Positions 1 through 7,234 of a stretch of DNA of 14,011 bases are shown one piece after another. A model generated the notes under the pieces. The model searched no databases, was not told the DNA's origin, and worked only from the letters and a program-made list of their open reading frames with translations. Source of the stretch: Phototrophicales bacterium (GTDB lineage Bacteria > Chloroflexota > Anaerolineae > Aggregatilineales > Phototrophicaceae). Both the position numbers and the translations under genes were made by a program. The stretch spans positions 1 to 14,011 of the forward strand of contig PGTJ01000035.1 of NCBI GenBank assembly GCA_002794515.1, given 5' to 3'. Within the stretch, counting starts at the first letter, position 1. Every line of letters starts with the position of its first letter.

Positions 1-322
1 AGATATAATCGAAAGGCACACCCGCCTGTACATTTTCGGTCTGAGAGGCGACCAATGTGCCAATTGGTGGCACAGGCAATCCGCCTTCACCCACAGTGGG
101 CAACGGCGGAATATACGGTTGTGGATTTTGGGCGGCAATTTCTTCGGCAATGAGTGTCTCGATAATCGGCACATTTTCATCTGATACGGGATTAACACCG
201 ACTTGCGTGCCTTCTGGGACGAATGGGGTTGGTTGGGCATTGGCATCTTCGGTAGCGGGTGATTCGCCACCGCCACAAGCCGTCAGCATCATCAGCATGA
301 GCAATATCAACACATAACGCAT
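1..322 (-). CDS. Secreted lipoprotein, N-terminal part (runs off the left edge)
   Basis: The ATG at 320-322 has an AGGA ribosome site 9 bases upstream (332-335 on the plus strand). The first 107 codons are open and continue past base 1. The N-terminus is a short lipoprotein signal: Met-Arg, a run of Leu/Ile/Met, then the lipobox Leu-Thr-Ala-Cys with the lipidated Cys at residue 16, followed by GGGES. The mature part begins with an acidic, Ser/Thr/Pro-rich linker and continues with Pro-rich stretches (for example PPLPTVGEGGLPVPP) and no recognised domain. It is therefore expected to be anchored on the outer face of the cytoplasmic membrane. Function cannot be told from this fragment. It lies 55 bases downstream of the SerA-like gene in the same direction, so it could be the operon's last gene or have its own promoter (see 377-382). 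Confidence 0.85.
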   Translation of the reverse strand, partial: MRYVLILLMLMMLTACGGGESPATEDANAQPTPFVPEGTQVGVNPVSDENVPIIETLIAEEIAAQNPQPYIPPLPTVGEGGLPVPPIGTLVASQTENVQAGVPFDYI

Positions 323-342
323 GGGTTTTTATCCTTTAATGA

Positions 343-358
343 TTGCCCAACTGGGCAA
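343..358 (-). terminator. Inverted repeat between serA-like gene and lipoprotein gene
   Basis: TTGCCCAACTGGGCAA is a perfect 7+7 palindrome, folding as 6 bp with a 4-base loop. It starts 20 bases after the SerA-like stop codon and lies in the presumed leader of the lipoprotein gene. No U-run follows it on the minus strand; the T-run precedes it. It could be a weak terminator, an attenuator or a protein-binding site. The role is undecided. Confidence 0.3.
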
Positions 359-376
359 AAATTCGTCATGTCCCTT

Positions 377-382
377 ATTATA
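377..382 (-). promoter_or_regulatory. Candidate -10 box (TATAAT) for the lipoprotein gene
   Basis: A perfect TATAAT on the minus strand overlaps the TAA stop of the SerA-like gene. A start site about 7 bases downstream would give a leader of about 45-50 bases containing the palindrome at 343-358 and the AGGA site. No good -35 box is seen at 16-18 bases spacing, so this is a weak call. Confidence 0.28.
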
Positions 383-1970
383 ACTCGACTTGATGTGCAT
401 GACGCACAAATTCTTGATTTCGTAAAATTTCCAGAACAACTTCGGGCAAGGCGTTATCTAATGTGAGGATGGTGAGCGTATTTCCGCCACGACCAGCCCG
501 TCCCGTATGCCAACTGGCGATGTTGATCTGATTATCCGCCATGAGCGTCCCGACCTTGCCAATCACGCCCGGTTGGTCATAACTGCCCATGACCACCAAA
601 TGCCCTTCGGGGACGAAATTCATGCGATATTCGTTGATTTGCATGATGTGCGGTTGTTTGCCATCGAGCAATGTCCCCGCCATGACGATCTCTTCACCGT
701 CTTCCAACACCACTTGACAACTGACTAAATTGGCATAATCACCCACAGGCAAATTTTTGACCTGCGCCACTTGAATGCCCCGTTCATTCGCCAACAGAGG
801 GGCGTTGATATAACTCACCGTCTCGCCCAAAATGGGGTGCAAAATCCCCTTGAGCAAGGCTACGGTGATAGGCTTGACCAGCCCGCTCACATCATCACCT
901 CGTAAATCCACACCGACCCATTTAATGGGGTTTCGCGCCAATACATGAAATAACCGCCCAATGCGCTCGGCTAAAATCAGATATGGGCGAATGCGTTCAT
1001 AATCCACGCCCGGCAAAAAGGGCAAATTCACCACATTGCGATAATCCGTCCCACGCAGAGCATCCATCACCTGTTGAACAATTTGCATCGATAAATCTTG
1101 GGTGGCTTCGACCGTGTTCTCGGCGATATGTGGGGTATGAACAACACGGTCTACGCCGATGAGCGGGCTGTTGTAGGGCGGTTCATCGGGATACACATCC
1201 ACCGCCACACCCGATAAATGTCCTGTTTTGACCGCTTCGGCAACGGCATTTTCATCCCATACCTTGCCAAATGCAGTATTGATGAGGAACGCGCCTTCTT
1301 TCATCTGTTTGATGCGCTCCGCATCGATCATCCGCAAGGTCTCTTTTGTCGGTGGCACATGAAGGGTGATAAAATCGCTCCGCGATAACAAATCGCGCAA
1401 GCCGAGCAACACCACGCGCTTATCAGATAATTGGTCTTCACGCACGTAGGGGTCGCTGGCAATGACCTTCATGCCAAATCCCAGCGCCATTTGCGAGACC
1501 ACCTGCCCCACACGCCCTAAGCCGATGATGCCCAGTGTCTTGCCATGTAATTGCCGTCCGACTTGGCGTTTGCGGTCGAGCAACCAAAAGCCCGCCTTCA
1601 TGCTGTTGTGGGCTTCGATCAGACGGCGACTGAGGGTGAGCATCAGGGCAATGGTGTGTTCGGCGGCGGCGATGGCGCTCACGCCAGGTGTGTTCATGAC
1701 AATCACCCCGTGCGCCGTTGCCGCTTCAATATCGATCCCGCTCAGACCTGCTGTTGGTCTGCCGACCACTTTCAGGTTCGGCGCATCATCCAACACATCG
1801 GCATCAATTTGAACATCATCACGCACAATCAACGCATTGGCGGTTTTGAGCGCATCGCGCAAGGCGGTGACATTGGGCGGGACGATTTTTACATCGGCAT
1901 CGGGCGCATTTTTGAGCCATGCGAGGCTTTCATCGGTCAAATCGGTAGCGATGACAATATGATAAGTCAT
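378..1970 (-). CDS. serA: D-3-phosphoglycerate dehydrogenase-like protein lacking the catalytic Arg
   Basis: This 530-residue protein has the full long SerA layout. It has a substrate-binding half (about 1-100 and 290-315), a Rossmann NAD domain (about 101-289) with GLGRVG at 150-155 and Asp173 after strand 2, an ASB domain (about 320-450) and a C-terminal ACT domain (about 457-530). PGDH oxidises 3-phosphoglycerate to 3-phosphohydroxypyruvate, the first step of serine synthesis, in the cytosol. Of the usual triad, Glu263 (in DVYPDEPP) and His281 (in TPHIAEN) are present. The Arg of the normal N-x-A-R-G motif is Phe234 (NTAFGKVWDE). The substrate loops also differ: VGRPTAGLSGID in place of the usual VGRAGxGVDNxD, and PGVSA in place of PxGNx. 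Activity on 3-phosphoglycerate is therefore doubtful. The ATG overlaps the preceding HAD gene by 4 bases, with AAAGGG 8 bases upstream. It is the last gene of a three-gene operon. The family is certain; the substrate is not. Confidence 0.9.
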   Translation of the reverse strand: MTYHIVIATDLTDESLAWLKNAPDADVKIVPPNVTALRDALKTANALIVRDDVQIDADVLDDAPNLKVVGRPTAGLSGIDIEAATAHGVIVMNTPGVSAIAAAEHTIALMLTLSRRLIEAHNSMKAGFWLLDRKRQVGRQLHGKTLGIIGLGRVGQVVSQMALGFGMKVIASDPYVREDQLSDKRVVLLGLRDLLSRSDFITLHVPPTKETLRMIDAERIKQMKEGAFLINTAFGKVWDENAVAEAVKTGHLSGVAVDVYPDEPPYNSPLIGVDRVVHTPHIAENTVEATQDLSMQIVQQVMDALRGTDYRNVVNLPFLPGVDYERIRPYLILAERIGRLFHVLARNPIKWVGVDLRGDDVSGLVKPITVALLKGILHPILGETVSYINAPLLANERGIQVAQVKNLPVGDYANLVSCQVVLEDGEEIVMAGTLLDGKQPHIMQINEYRMNFVPEGHLVVMGSYDQPGVIGKVGTLMADNQINIASWHTGRAGRGGNTLTILTLDNALPEVVLEILRNQEFVRHAHQVEL

Positions 1971-2626
1971 GCGGATTGCCCTTTCAAATGTGCCAATACA
2001 TCATGTAAATTTTTGAACACATGGGGTGTGATGTGCTTGAAGGCTTCGGGCTTGCTATGCGATAAATCTGGCACGACAAAACATGTCATGCCCGCCGCCA
2101 CCGCCGCCTTCGAGCCATTGGGGCTATCTTCTAGCGCCAAGCATCGCTTGGGATCGACCCCCAAACGTTCCGCCGCCCGTAAATACACATACGGATCTGG
2201 TTTGCCACTGATTTCATCATCGCCCGTGCAACGCACCTTGAAAATATCACCCCACCCCTGCGAATCGAGTGTGACATTGATGATGTTGATGGATGAATTG
2301 GAGGCAATGGCATGTGGAATATTGTTATCGATGACATATTGGATCATTTCTTGTGCGCCAGGGTTGGGCTTGACCATCTCTGGGATGAGTTTGAGCATCC
2401 GCCCTTCCAGTTCTGCCACCAATTCGGTGATAGTTTCGGGCAGGTTATACACATCCTTCAATTTCGCCAAAAATTGGTCAACACGCATCCCAACAATGGA
2501 ATCGCGCACTTCTTCGCTATAAACAAAGCCCCTGTCGGTTATCATCTCGTCTTCGGCTTTATACCACACAATTTCTGAATCGACTAACAAGCCATCCATA
2601 TCAAAAATAATGGCATCAAATGTCAT
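1967..2626 (-). CDS. HAD-IA hydrolase, beta-phosphoglucomutase/sugar-phosphatase type
   Basis: This 219-residue cytosolic protein is of normal length for HAD subfamily IA. Motif I is DMDG with nucleophile Asp9 and acid/base Asp11, followed by LLVDSE. A helical cap (about 17-85) follows. Motif II is the Ser within ASNSS (109-112), motif III is Lys142 in GKPDP, and motif IV is Glu166-Asp167 in LEDSPNG. Such proteins remove phosphate from small sugar phosphates or isomerise glucose-1-phosphate, and the exact substrate cannot be read from sequence. The ATG overlaps the stop of the upstream SerB-like gene (ATGA, 2623-2626), and its own stop overlaps the SerA-like start (1967-1970). The three genes are therefore probably translationally coupled. 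AAGGAT lies 8 bases upstream of the start. Sitting between two serine-pathway-like genes, it may act on a metabolite of that pathway or perform phosphate clean-up; this is inference. Confidence 0.88.
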   Translation of the reverse strand: MTFDAIIFDMDGLLVDSEIVWYKAEDEMITDRGFVYSEEVRDSIVGMRVDQFLAKLKDVYNLPETITELVAELEGRMLKLIPEMVKPNPGAQEMIQYVIDNNIPHAIASNSSINIINVTLDSQGWGDIFKVRCTGDDEISGKPDPYVYLRAAERLGVDPKRCLALEDSPNGSKAAVAAGMTCFVVPDLSHSKPEAFKHITPHVFKNLHDVLAHLKGQSA

Positions 2627-3480
2627 GCGTTTATATCCTTTTTGAATTCATCGGCGAATGCTTCACCTAAATGAGGATTGGTGAAGGTCAATCCATTGGC
2701 GAGCGCCAATTGTATCCCTTTTTCGTAAACGGCTTGATGTGGCGTACCTTTGACGCGCAAATAACCACCATAACCCGCGGCGATGGGCAAAATGGGGGCG
2801 ATACTCGGTGTATGAATGAAGGCTTCGGCTTCATTTAACACCTTCTGACGGGCGACCACACCGCCAAATCCAACGAATAAATCGACCACATTGCGCGTGG
2901 CGAGGTCTGATGAGCCATCGCCGACCATCAAACGCCGTCCATGCAGATGATGTGCCAAATCTTCAATGATATAAGGCTTGCCACTGCTGACGGTGAGCGG
3001 TCCTTCATTATAATCCAGATACGTTTGGCGATGTTGTGTTTCTGGTTCGTGATATTTCCACCATTCGCCAGACAATTCGTTATATTCCAATTCAACGGCG
3101 CGGATGCGCTCTTGTGGGATGCCCAAGCGTTTGCCGAAACCCTTAACGGGTTCTGCCAAACCACCACTGATGATGAATATCGTCTTGCCCAAAAATTTGA
3201 GCGCCTCTAAAACAGGGATGACATCCTCGACCAGCGTCTCCCAATAGCGTTCTTCGACCGCCTTCAATTCACCGCGTGTGGGACGAATGGCTTGCAGGCG
3301 TTTGCCATACACCTCTTGCAAATCGAGTTCACCATCCATCGCCTTTTGTGTCAATAATCCCACCCGCCATTCTTTGCCTTTCAGCTTGGCGAGTTCGTCA
3401 ATGCCCTCTATAGTCGAGAGGGTGCTATCACAATCAAAAAAGACCAAATCAAAACTTGCCCAACGGACATCTTGCGTCAT
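2623..3480 (-). CDS. Phosphoserine phosphatase-like HAD-IB protein
   Basis: This 285-residue protein has all catalytic positions of the SerB family. Motif I is DCDSTL with Asp16 and Asp18. Glu25 lies 9 residues after the nucleophile and Arg61 lies 45 after it, the same spacing as the substrate-binding Glu and Arg of Methanocaldococcus SerB. Ser105 is in ISGG, a Lys is in SSGKPY, and the Mg-binding motif is GDGSSD. SerB hydrolyses O-phosphoserine to serine in the cytosol. The protein is about 70 residues longer than a minimal SerB, with an extended segment before the Lys motif and a C-terminal extension of about 50 residues. The start was set at 3480, where AGG (3488-3490) lies 7 bases upstream. 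In-frame ATGs at 3498 and 3513 lack a ribosome site and would add only non-conserved residues. It is first in the operon with a HAD hydrolase and a SerA-like gene. A related phosphomonoesterase activity is possible. Confidence 0.82.
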   Translation of the reverse strand: MTQDVRWASFDLVFFDCDSTLSTIEGIDELAKLKGKEWRVGLLTQKAMDGELDLQEVYGKRLQAIRPTRGELKAVEERYWETLVEDVIPVLEALKFLGKTIFIISGGLAEPVKGFGKRLGIPQERIRAVELEYNELSGEWWKYHEPETQHRQTYLDYNEGPLTVSSGKPYIIEDLAHHLHGRRLMVGDGSSDLATRNVVDLFVGFGGVVARQKVLNEAEAFIHTPSIAPILPIAAGYGGYLRVKGTPHQAVYEKGIQLALANGLTFTNPHLGEAFADEFKKDINA

Positions 3481-3529
3481 AGATTTACCTGTATCCATCT
3501 CTCTAGTATCCATATTTATGGACGTGTTG

Positions 3530-3537
3530 ATTATAAT
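3530..3537. promoter_or_regulatory. Self-complementary ATTATAAT, candidate divergent -10 element
   Basis: The 8-mer is its own reverse complement, so it gives TATAAT on the plus strand (3532-3537) and on the minus strand (3535-3530). It lies midway between the divergent SerB-like (ATG at 3480) and P-type ATPase (ATG at 3588) genes. Each start would have a leader of about 43 bases. The -35 regions are poor; the best on the minus strand is TACACA at 16 bases spacing. Shared symmetrical -10 elements driving divergent transcription are known in bacteria, but assigning this one is inference. Confidence 0.45.
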
Positions 3538-3587
3538 GGGTTATACCATCATGTGTAGGGTGATTGATTAAAATACGGAGCGTATCT

Positions 3588-6179
3588 ATGACTGACCCGA
3601 ATATGGGCTTGACCGAACACGAGGCACAAACCCGTCGCGCCAATGGACAGGGCAATAATGTCAGCATCCAAACAGGGCGTACCTATCGACAAATTGTCGT
3701 ACAAAATGTATTCAACCTCATCAATGTGATTTTATTCATCATCGGCGCGGTGATGATTGCTATCGGACGCTGGGGAGATGCGTTTGTCAGTGTGGGGTTA
3801 ATCGCCATGAATGTGGTCATCGGCATGTTCCAAGAAATTCGTGCCAAACGCCAACTGGATAAAATCGCCCTGCTCACCCGCCCCAAAATCACGCTGGTGC
3901 GCGATGGCGAAACCCGCCAAGCCGATCCATCGGAAATTGTCCTCGGCGACATCATCATCGCCGAGGCGGGCGACCAAATTGTTGTGGATGGGGTATTGGT
4001 GAGCGATACTAGGCTCGAAGTGGATGAATCGCAACTCACAGGTGAATCGGATCTCATCCCCAAAACGATAGGGAATGATTTGTATTCAGGCAGTTTTGTA
4101 GTGAGTGGCAAGGGACGTTACGAAGCGACCAAAGTGGGCAAAGAGAGCTTCGCCAACAAACTGACCGCACAAGCCAAGTCGTTCCGCGTGACCAAGACCC
4201 CATTGCAACGCGAGGTGGATTTGGTCATCCGCGTGTTGATGCTGTTGGCGCTGTTCATCGGCTTTTTGTTGCTCATCTCGGCATTGCTCTCCGCCGTGCC
4301 TGTGATGCGAACGGTGCAAATGGCGGCGGTGGTGGCGGGATTAGTCCCCAACGGCTTGTTCTTCATGGTGATTGTCGCCTATGCGTTGGGGGCATTACGC
4401 ATCGTCAGACGGGGGATTTTGGTGCAACAATCCAATTCGGTCGAGTCGCTGAGCAATGTATCGGTGTTGTGTGTGGATAAAACAGGCACACTCACTGCCA
4501 ACAAAATTCATTATGAAGATGTGCGCCCGTTGCAATGGGATAAAGCCCATATCCAACGGTTGTTGGGCAACTTTGCCCACAGCGCCAGCGTGACCAACCG
4601 CACATCCGAGGCGATTTTAGCCGATTTAGCGGGCAAGCACATCAAGCCTGTGGATGAAATTCCCTTTTCATCTGCTCGCAAATGGAGCGCATTGGCATTC
4701 GATGATGACGATATGCGCGGGGTATATGTATTGGGCGCGATCGAAATGCTCGCGCCACATCTGCCCAAAGATGTCGATTTACGTCCATATACCGATGATT
4801 GGGCAGAACAAGGATTGCGCGTGTTGCTATTCGCTTATAATCCGAATACCACCAAATTGCACGACTCGCTGGGGAATGCGGGCTTGCCCGATTTGCAACC
4901 GTTGGCGGTGGTCAGCTTTAGCGATGAATTGCGCCCGCGCCTAAAAGAGACACTTCAAGGCTTCATGAAAGCTGGTGTGGCGCTCAAAGTGATTTCGGGT
5001 GATAATCCGCAAACCGTTGCGGCGCTGGCACGACAAGCGGGCTTCCCACCCGATTTCAAGTCGGTATCGGGGACAGATTTAGCCACCATGGACAAAGCCC
5101 AATTTGAACAAACCGTGGCAGAGACAACCGTCTTCGGCAGAATTACACCCGAACAAAAAGAGCAGATTGTCGAGGCGCTCAAGGCGCAAGGGCATTATGT
5201 CGCCATGATTGGTGACGGGGTGAATGATGTGCTATCGCTCAAGAAAGCCAATTTGGGCATCGCCATGCAAAGCGGGAGCGCGGCGACTCGGGGTGTCGCC
5301 GATATGGTGTTGCTCAACGACTCGTTTGGGGCATTGCCACCTGCCTTTTTGGAGGGGCAACGCATCATCAATGGGATGCAAGATATTTTGCGCTTGTTCC
5401 TCACTCGCGCCTTATATGCCGCCTTGCTCATTATGGCGACCAGTATTGTGGGCATGGGCTTTCCGTTTGTCCCCAAACATGCCTCGCTCATCGCCTTCCT
5501 GACGGTGGGCATCCCCACATTCGCCCTGGCGTTGTGGGCAAAACCGGGCAACACGCGCAAAGTGAGCCTTGTGCGCTCGGTATTACACTTCTGCTTCCCT
5601 GCCGCCATATCGGTATTCGTATTCGGGTTATTGGTGTATATCATCACCTTCATCACCGTCATCAATAATCAAGCCCTATTCCAAGCCAGCACCGATGAAA
5701 TCGCCGAATTTGTGCGATATGTGGGCATCAATTACGACATCACCGCCGAACAATACGCCCTAGAACGCGCCCTGCTCGCCGCTCAGACGGCATTGACCAG
5801 CTTCTCATGCCTTGCAGGGTTGATTTTGGTGATATTCGTCGAGCCACCAACGCGCTGGTGGGTGGCGGGCGATTTGTATAGTGGCGATTGGCGCTATACC
5901 TTTTTATCCATCGGCATCTTTGGGGTATATGTGGCGATTGTGCTAATCCCCCCGCTCCGTCGATTTTTTGAATTATCTACCCTATCCAGTGTGCTATATC
6001 TGTTCATCGCGGGCATGGGGTTGATATGGATGCTCACCTTGCGCTTTGCTTGGCGCAATCGCCTACTCGAAAAATTCTTGGGCATCGAACCGCTCCGCCC
6101 AGAAATTGATATGAGTGGCGAGGCAGATAAAAAAGAAAAAATCATCACCCAGCAAGTGAAGGCGATAACCTTATCTTAA
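3588..6179 (+). CDS. CtpE-like P-type cation-transporting ATPase
   Basis: This 863-residue integral membrane pump shows the P-type order: two N-terminal membrane segments, an actuator domain with TGES, two further segments, then the phosphorylation site DKTGTLT (Asp297). An N-domain, the ISGDNP motif and the hinge GDGVNDVLSLKKA (Asp543, Asp547) follow, with about six C-terminal membrane segments. GDGVNDVLSLK, instead of the GDGVNDAPAL seen in PacL or MgtA, together with the start GLTEHEA and the following QEIRAKRQLDK, matches the mycobacterial CtpE group, for which calcium uptake has been reported. Membrane helix 4 carries Pro254-Asn255-Gly-Leu where many relatives have PEGL. There is no N-terminal metal-binding domain, so a heavy-metal pump is unlikely. 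The ATG at 3588 has GGAG (3577-3580) 7 bases upstream; a TTG 8 codons earlier lacks one. It is transcribed divergently from the serine-like operon. Ion specificity is not proven. Confidence 0.9.
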   Translation: MTDPNMGLTEHEAQTRRANGQGNNVSIQTGRTYRQIVVQNVFNLINVILFIIGAVMIAIGRWGDAFVSVGLIAMNVVIGMFQEIRAKRQLDKIALLTRPKITLVRDGETRQADPSEIVLGDIIIAEAGDQIVVDGVLVSDTRLEVDESQLTGESDLIPKTIGNDLYSGSFVVSGKGRYEATKVGKESFANKLTAQAKSFRVTKTPLQREVDLVIRVLMLLALFIGFLLLISALLSAVPVMRTVQMAAVVAGLVPNGLFFMVIVAYALGALRIVRRGILVQQSNSVESLSNVSVLCVDKTGTLTANKIHYEDVRPLQWDKAHIQRLLGNFAHSASVTNRTSEAILADLAGKHIKPVDEIPFSSARKWSALAFDDDDMRGVYVLGAIEMLAPHLPKDVDLRPYTDDWAEQGLRVLLFAYNPNTTKLHDSLGNAGLPDLQPLAVVSFSDELRPRLKETLQGFMKAGVALKVISGDNPQTVAALARQAGFPPDFKSVSGTDLATMDKAQFEQTVAETTVFGRITPEQKEQIVEALKAQGHYVAMIGDGVNDVLSLKKANLGIAMQSGSAATRGVADMVLLNDSFGALPPAFLEGQRIINGMQDILRLFLTRALYAALLIMATSIVGMGFPFVPKHASLIAFLTVGIPTFALALWAKPGNTRKVSLVRSVLHFCFPAAISVFVFGLLVYIITFITVINNQALFQASTDEIAEFVRYVGINYDITAEQYALERALLAAQTALTSFSCLAGLILVIFVEPPTRWWVAGDLYSGDWRYTFLSIGIFGVYVAIVLIPPLRRFFELSTLSSVLYLFIAGMGLIWMLTLRFAWRNRLLEKFLGIEPLRPEIDMSGEADKKEKIITQQVKAITLS

Positions 6180-6195
6180 GACTTGAGCGTAGCGA

Positions 6196-6213
6196 ACACC
6201 GTGAATATGGTGT
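6196..6213 (+). repeat. Small inverted repeat after the ATPase gene
   Basis: ACACC and GGTGT flank an 8-base spacer, 17 bases after the ATPase stop. It could be a weak hairpin at the end of that transcript, but there is no U-tract and only 5 bp. The rest of the 6180-6319 gap is AT-rich and holds the candidate promoter region of the ABC cassette. Confidence 0.2.
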
Positions 6214-6273
6214 ATGGTAGTTAACACAAATTTTGCAATTTTCCGATATACTTTTTACGTTTGCCCATTTTGA

Positions 6274-6279
6274 TAAAAT
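6274..6279 (+). promoter_or_regulatory. Candidate -10 box (TAAAAT) for the ABC cassette
   Basis: TAAAAT lies 40 bases before the ABC ATPase start, in an AT-rich run. A TATACT at 6247-6252 is a rival. Neither has a convincing -35 box (T-rich CTTTTT or TTTTTA upstream of the first, ACACAA upstream of the second). A promoter somewhere in 6230-6285 is likely because the gene follows a 140-base gap; the exact box is not settled. Confidence 0.25.
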
Positions 6280-6319
6280 GTGGCGCTTTTCTATGCTTCA
6301 CCACCGAAAGGAGCATTTT

Positions 6320-7234
6320 ATGATAACTGTAGACGGGGTAAAACGTGCCTATGGCACGATACAAGCCCTGAGTGGCATTAGCTTTACTGTAAACGAAGGT
6401 GAAATTGTCGGCTTGTTAGGTCCCAATGGCGCGGGCAAATCCACCACAATCAAAATTCTCACAGGATATTTGCATCCCGATGAAGGCACGGTACAAATCG
6501 ATGGTATGGATGTATTAACCCAAACCCAAGCCGTACAACGCAAAATTGGCTATTTGGCAGAGAACACACCACTTTATCCAACATTATCGGTTCAACATTA
6601 CCTCAAATGGGTTGCCGATATGCGCGAAATCCCGCTCAATGACCAACGCAAATTGATCAGCGATGCGGTGATTGCCACAGGATTGCAAAACCACCTCACA
6701 CGCCCAATCGCCCAACTGAGTAAGGGGTATCGGCAACGGGTAGGTTTGGCACAAGCCATTTTGCATAAACCCAAATTGCTGATTTTAGATGAGCCGACTG
6801 TAGGCTTAGACCCCACACAAATTGTCGAAATTCGGGGTCTCATCAAACGCTTAGCAGAACACAGCACCATCTTATTTTCATCGCACATCTTATCAGAGGT
6901 GGAAGCGGTTTGTGATCGCGTGATTATCATCATGAATGGGCAAATCCGCGCCGATGCCCGTTTGGATGACCTATCGGCAACGACCAATGCGGTGGTGGTG
7001 TTATCTGAACCTGTGGATGGTGTCGAGATGGCACTGCGTGGCTTAGATGGTGTGACCGATGTGCAATCGTTCCACGCACACGGCGGATTTTTGGGCTATC
7101 GGGTGATGGCGGAGCGCGATATTTGCCCCGATATTTATGCCCTATCCAGCCAAAACGGGTATCCATTGCGCGAATTGCGCCCCGATACGCTCACCCTCGA
7201 AGCCTTCTTCAATCAACTCGCCACATCAGCATGA
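6320..7234 (+). CDS. ABC transporter ATP-binding protein, GldA type
   Basis: This 304-residue cytosolic ATPase carries Walker A GPNGAGKS (34-41), the Q-loop region IGYLAENTPLYP typical of the GldA/ABC-2 exporter group, signature LSKGYRQR (133-140), and Walker B LLILDE (153-158) with catalytic Glu158. The D-loop is GLDP and the switch is His189 in SSHILSEVE. The last 80 residues form the accessory domain common in this family. It should dimerise and energise the membrane protein encoded next, whose start lies 14 bases beyond this stop. The start at 6320 has AAAGGAG about 6 bases upstream. Upstream in-frame ATGs (6233, 6293) lack ribosome sites and precede the conserved beginning ITVDGVKRAYG. 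The operon continues with a fused GldF/GldG protein and a DUF4340 protein. The transported substrate is unknown. Confidence 0.93.
   Translation: MITVDGVKRAYGTIQALSGISFTVNEGEIVGLLGPNGAGKSTTIKILTGYLHPDEGTVQIDGMDVLTQTQAVQRKIGYLAENTPLYPTLSVQHYLKWVADMREIPLNDQRKLISDAVIATGLQNHLTRPIAQLSKGYRQRVGLAQAILHKPKLLILDEPTVGLDPTQIVEIRGLIKRLAEHSTILFSSHILSEVEAVCDRVIIIMNGQIRADARLDDLSATTNAVVVLSEPVDGVEMALRGLDGVTDVQSFHAHGGFLGYRVMAERDICPDIYALSSQNGYPLRELRPDTLTLEAFFNQLATSA

Noticed and set aside
57..317. An 86-codon open frame on the plus strand at the left edge
   Set aside because: It is antisense to a lipoprotein start with signal peptide, lipobox and ribosome site on the minus strand, which explains the sequence better.
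1269..1271. Phe234 codon as a sequencing error or frameshift
   Set aside because: The frame is intact on both sides, Arg to this Phe codon needs at least two substitutions, and other pocket positions differ too.
1551..2522. A 323-codon open frame on the plus strand
   Set aside because: It is antisense to the junction of the SerA-like and HAD genes, both with clear family motifs. Its translation is rich in His, Cys and Arg and shows no domain. It is a shadow frame.
3564..3587. TTG start for the P-type ATPase
   Set aside because: There is no ribosome site before it, whereas the ATG at 3588 has GGAG 7 bases upstream and directly precedes the conserved N-terminus.
3588..6179. Heavy-metal (CopA/ZntA), Kdp or MgtA identity for the ATPase
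   Set aside because: There is no CXXC metal-binding domain and no CPC motif in helix 4, and the hinge GDGVNDVLSLK fits the CtpE-like group and not MgtA or Kdp.
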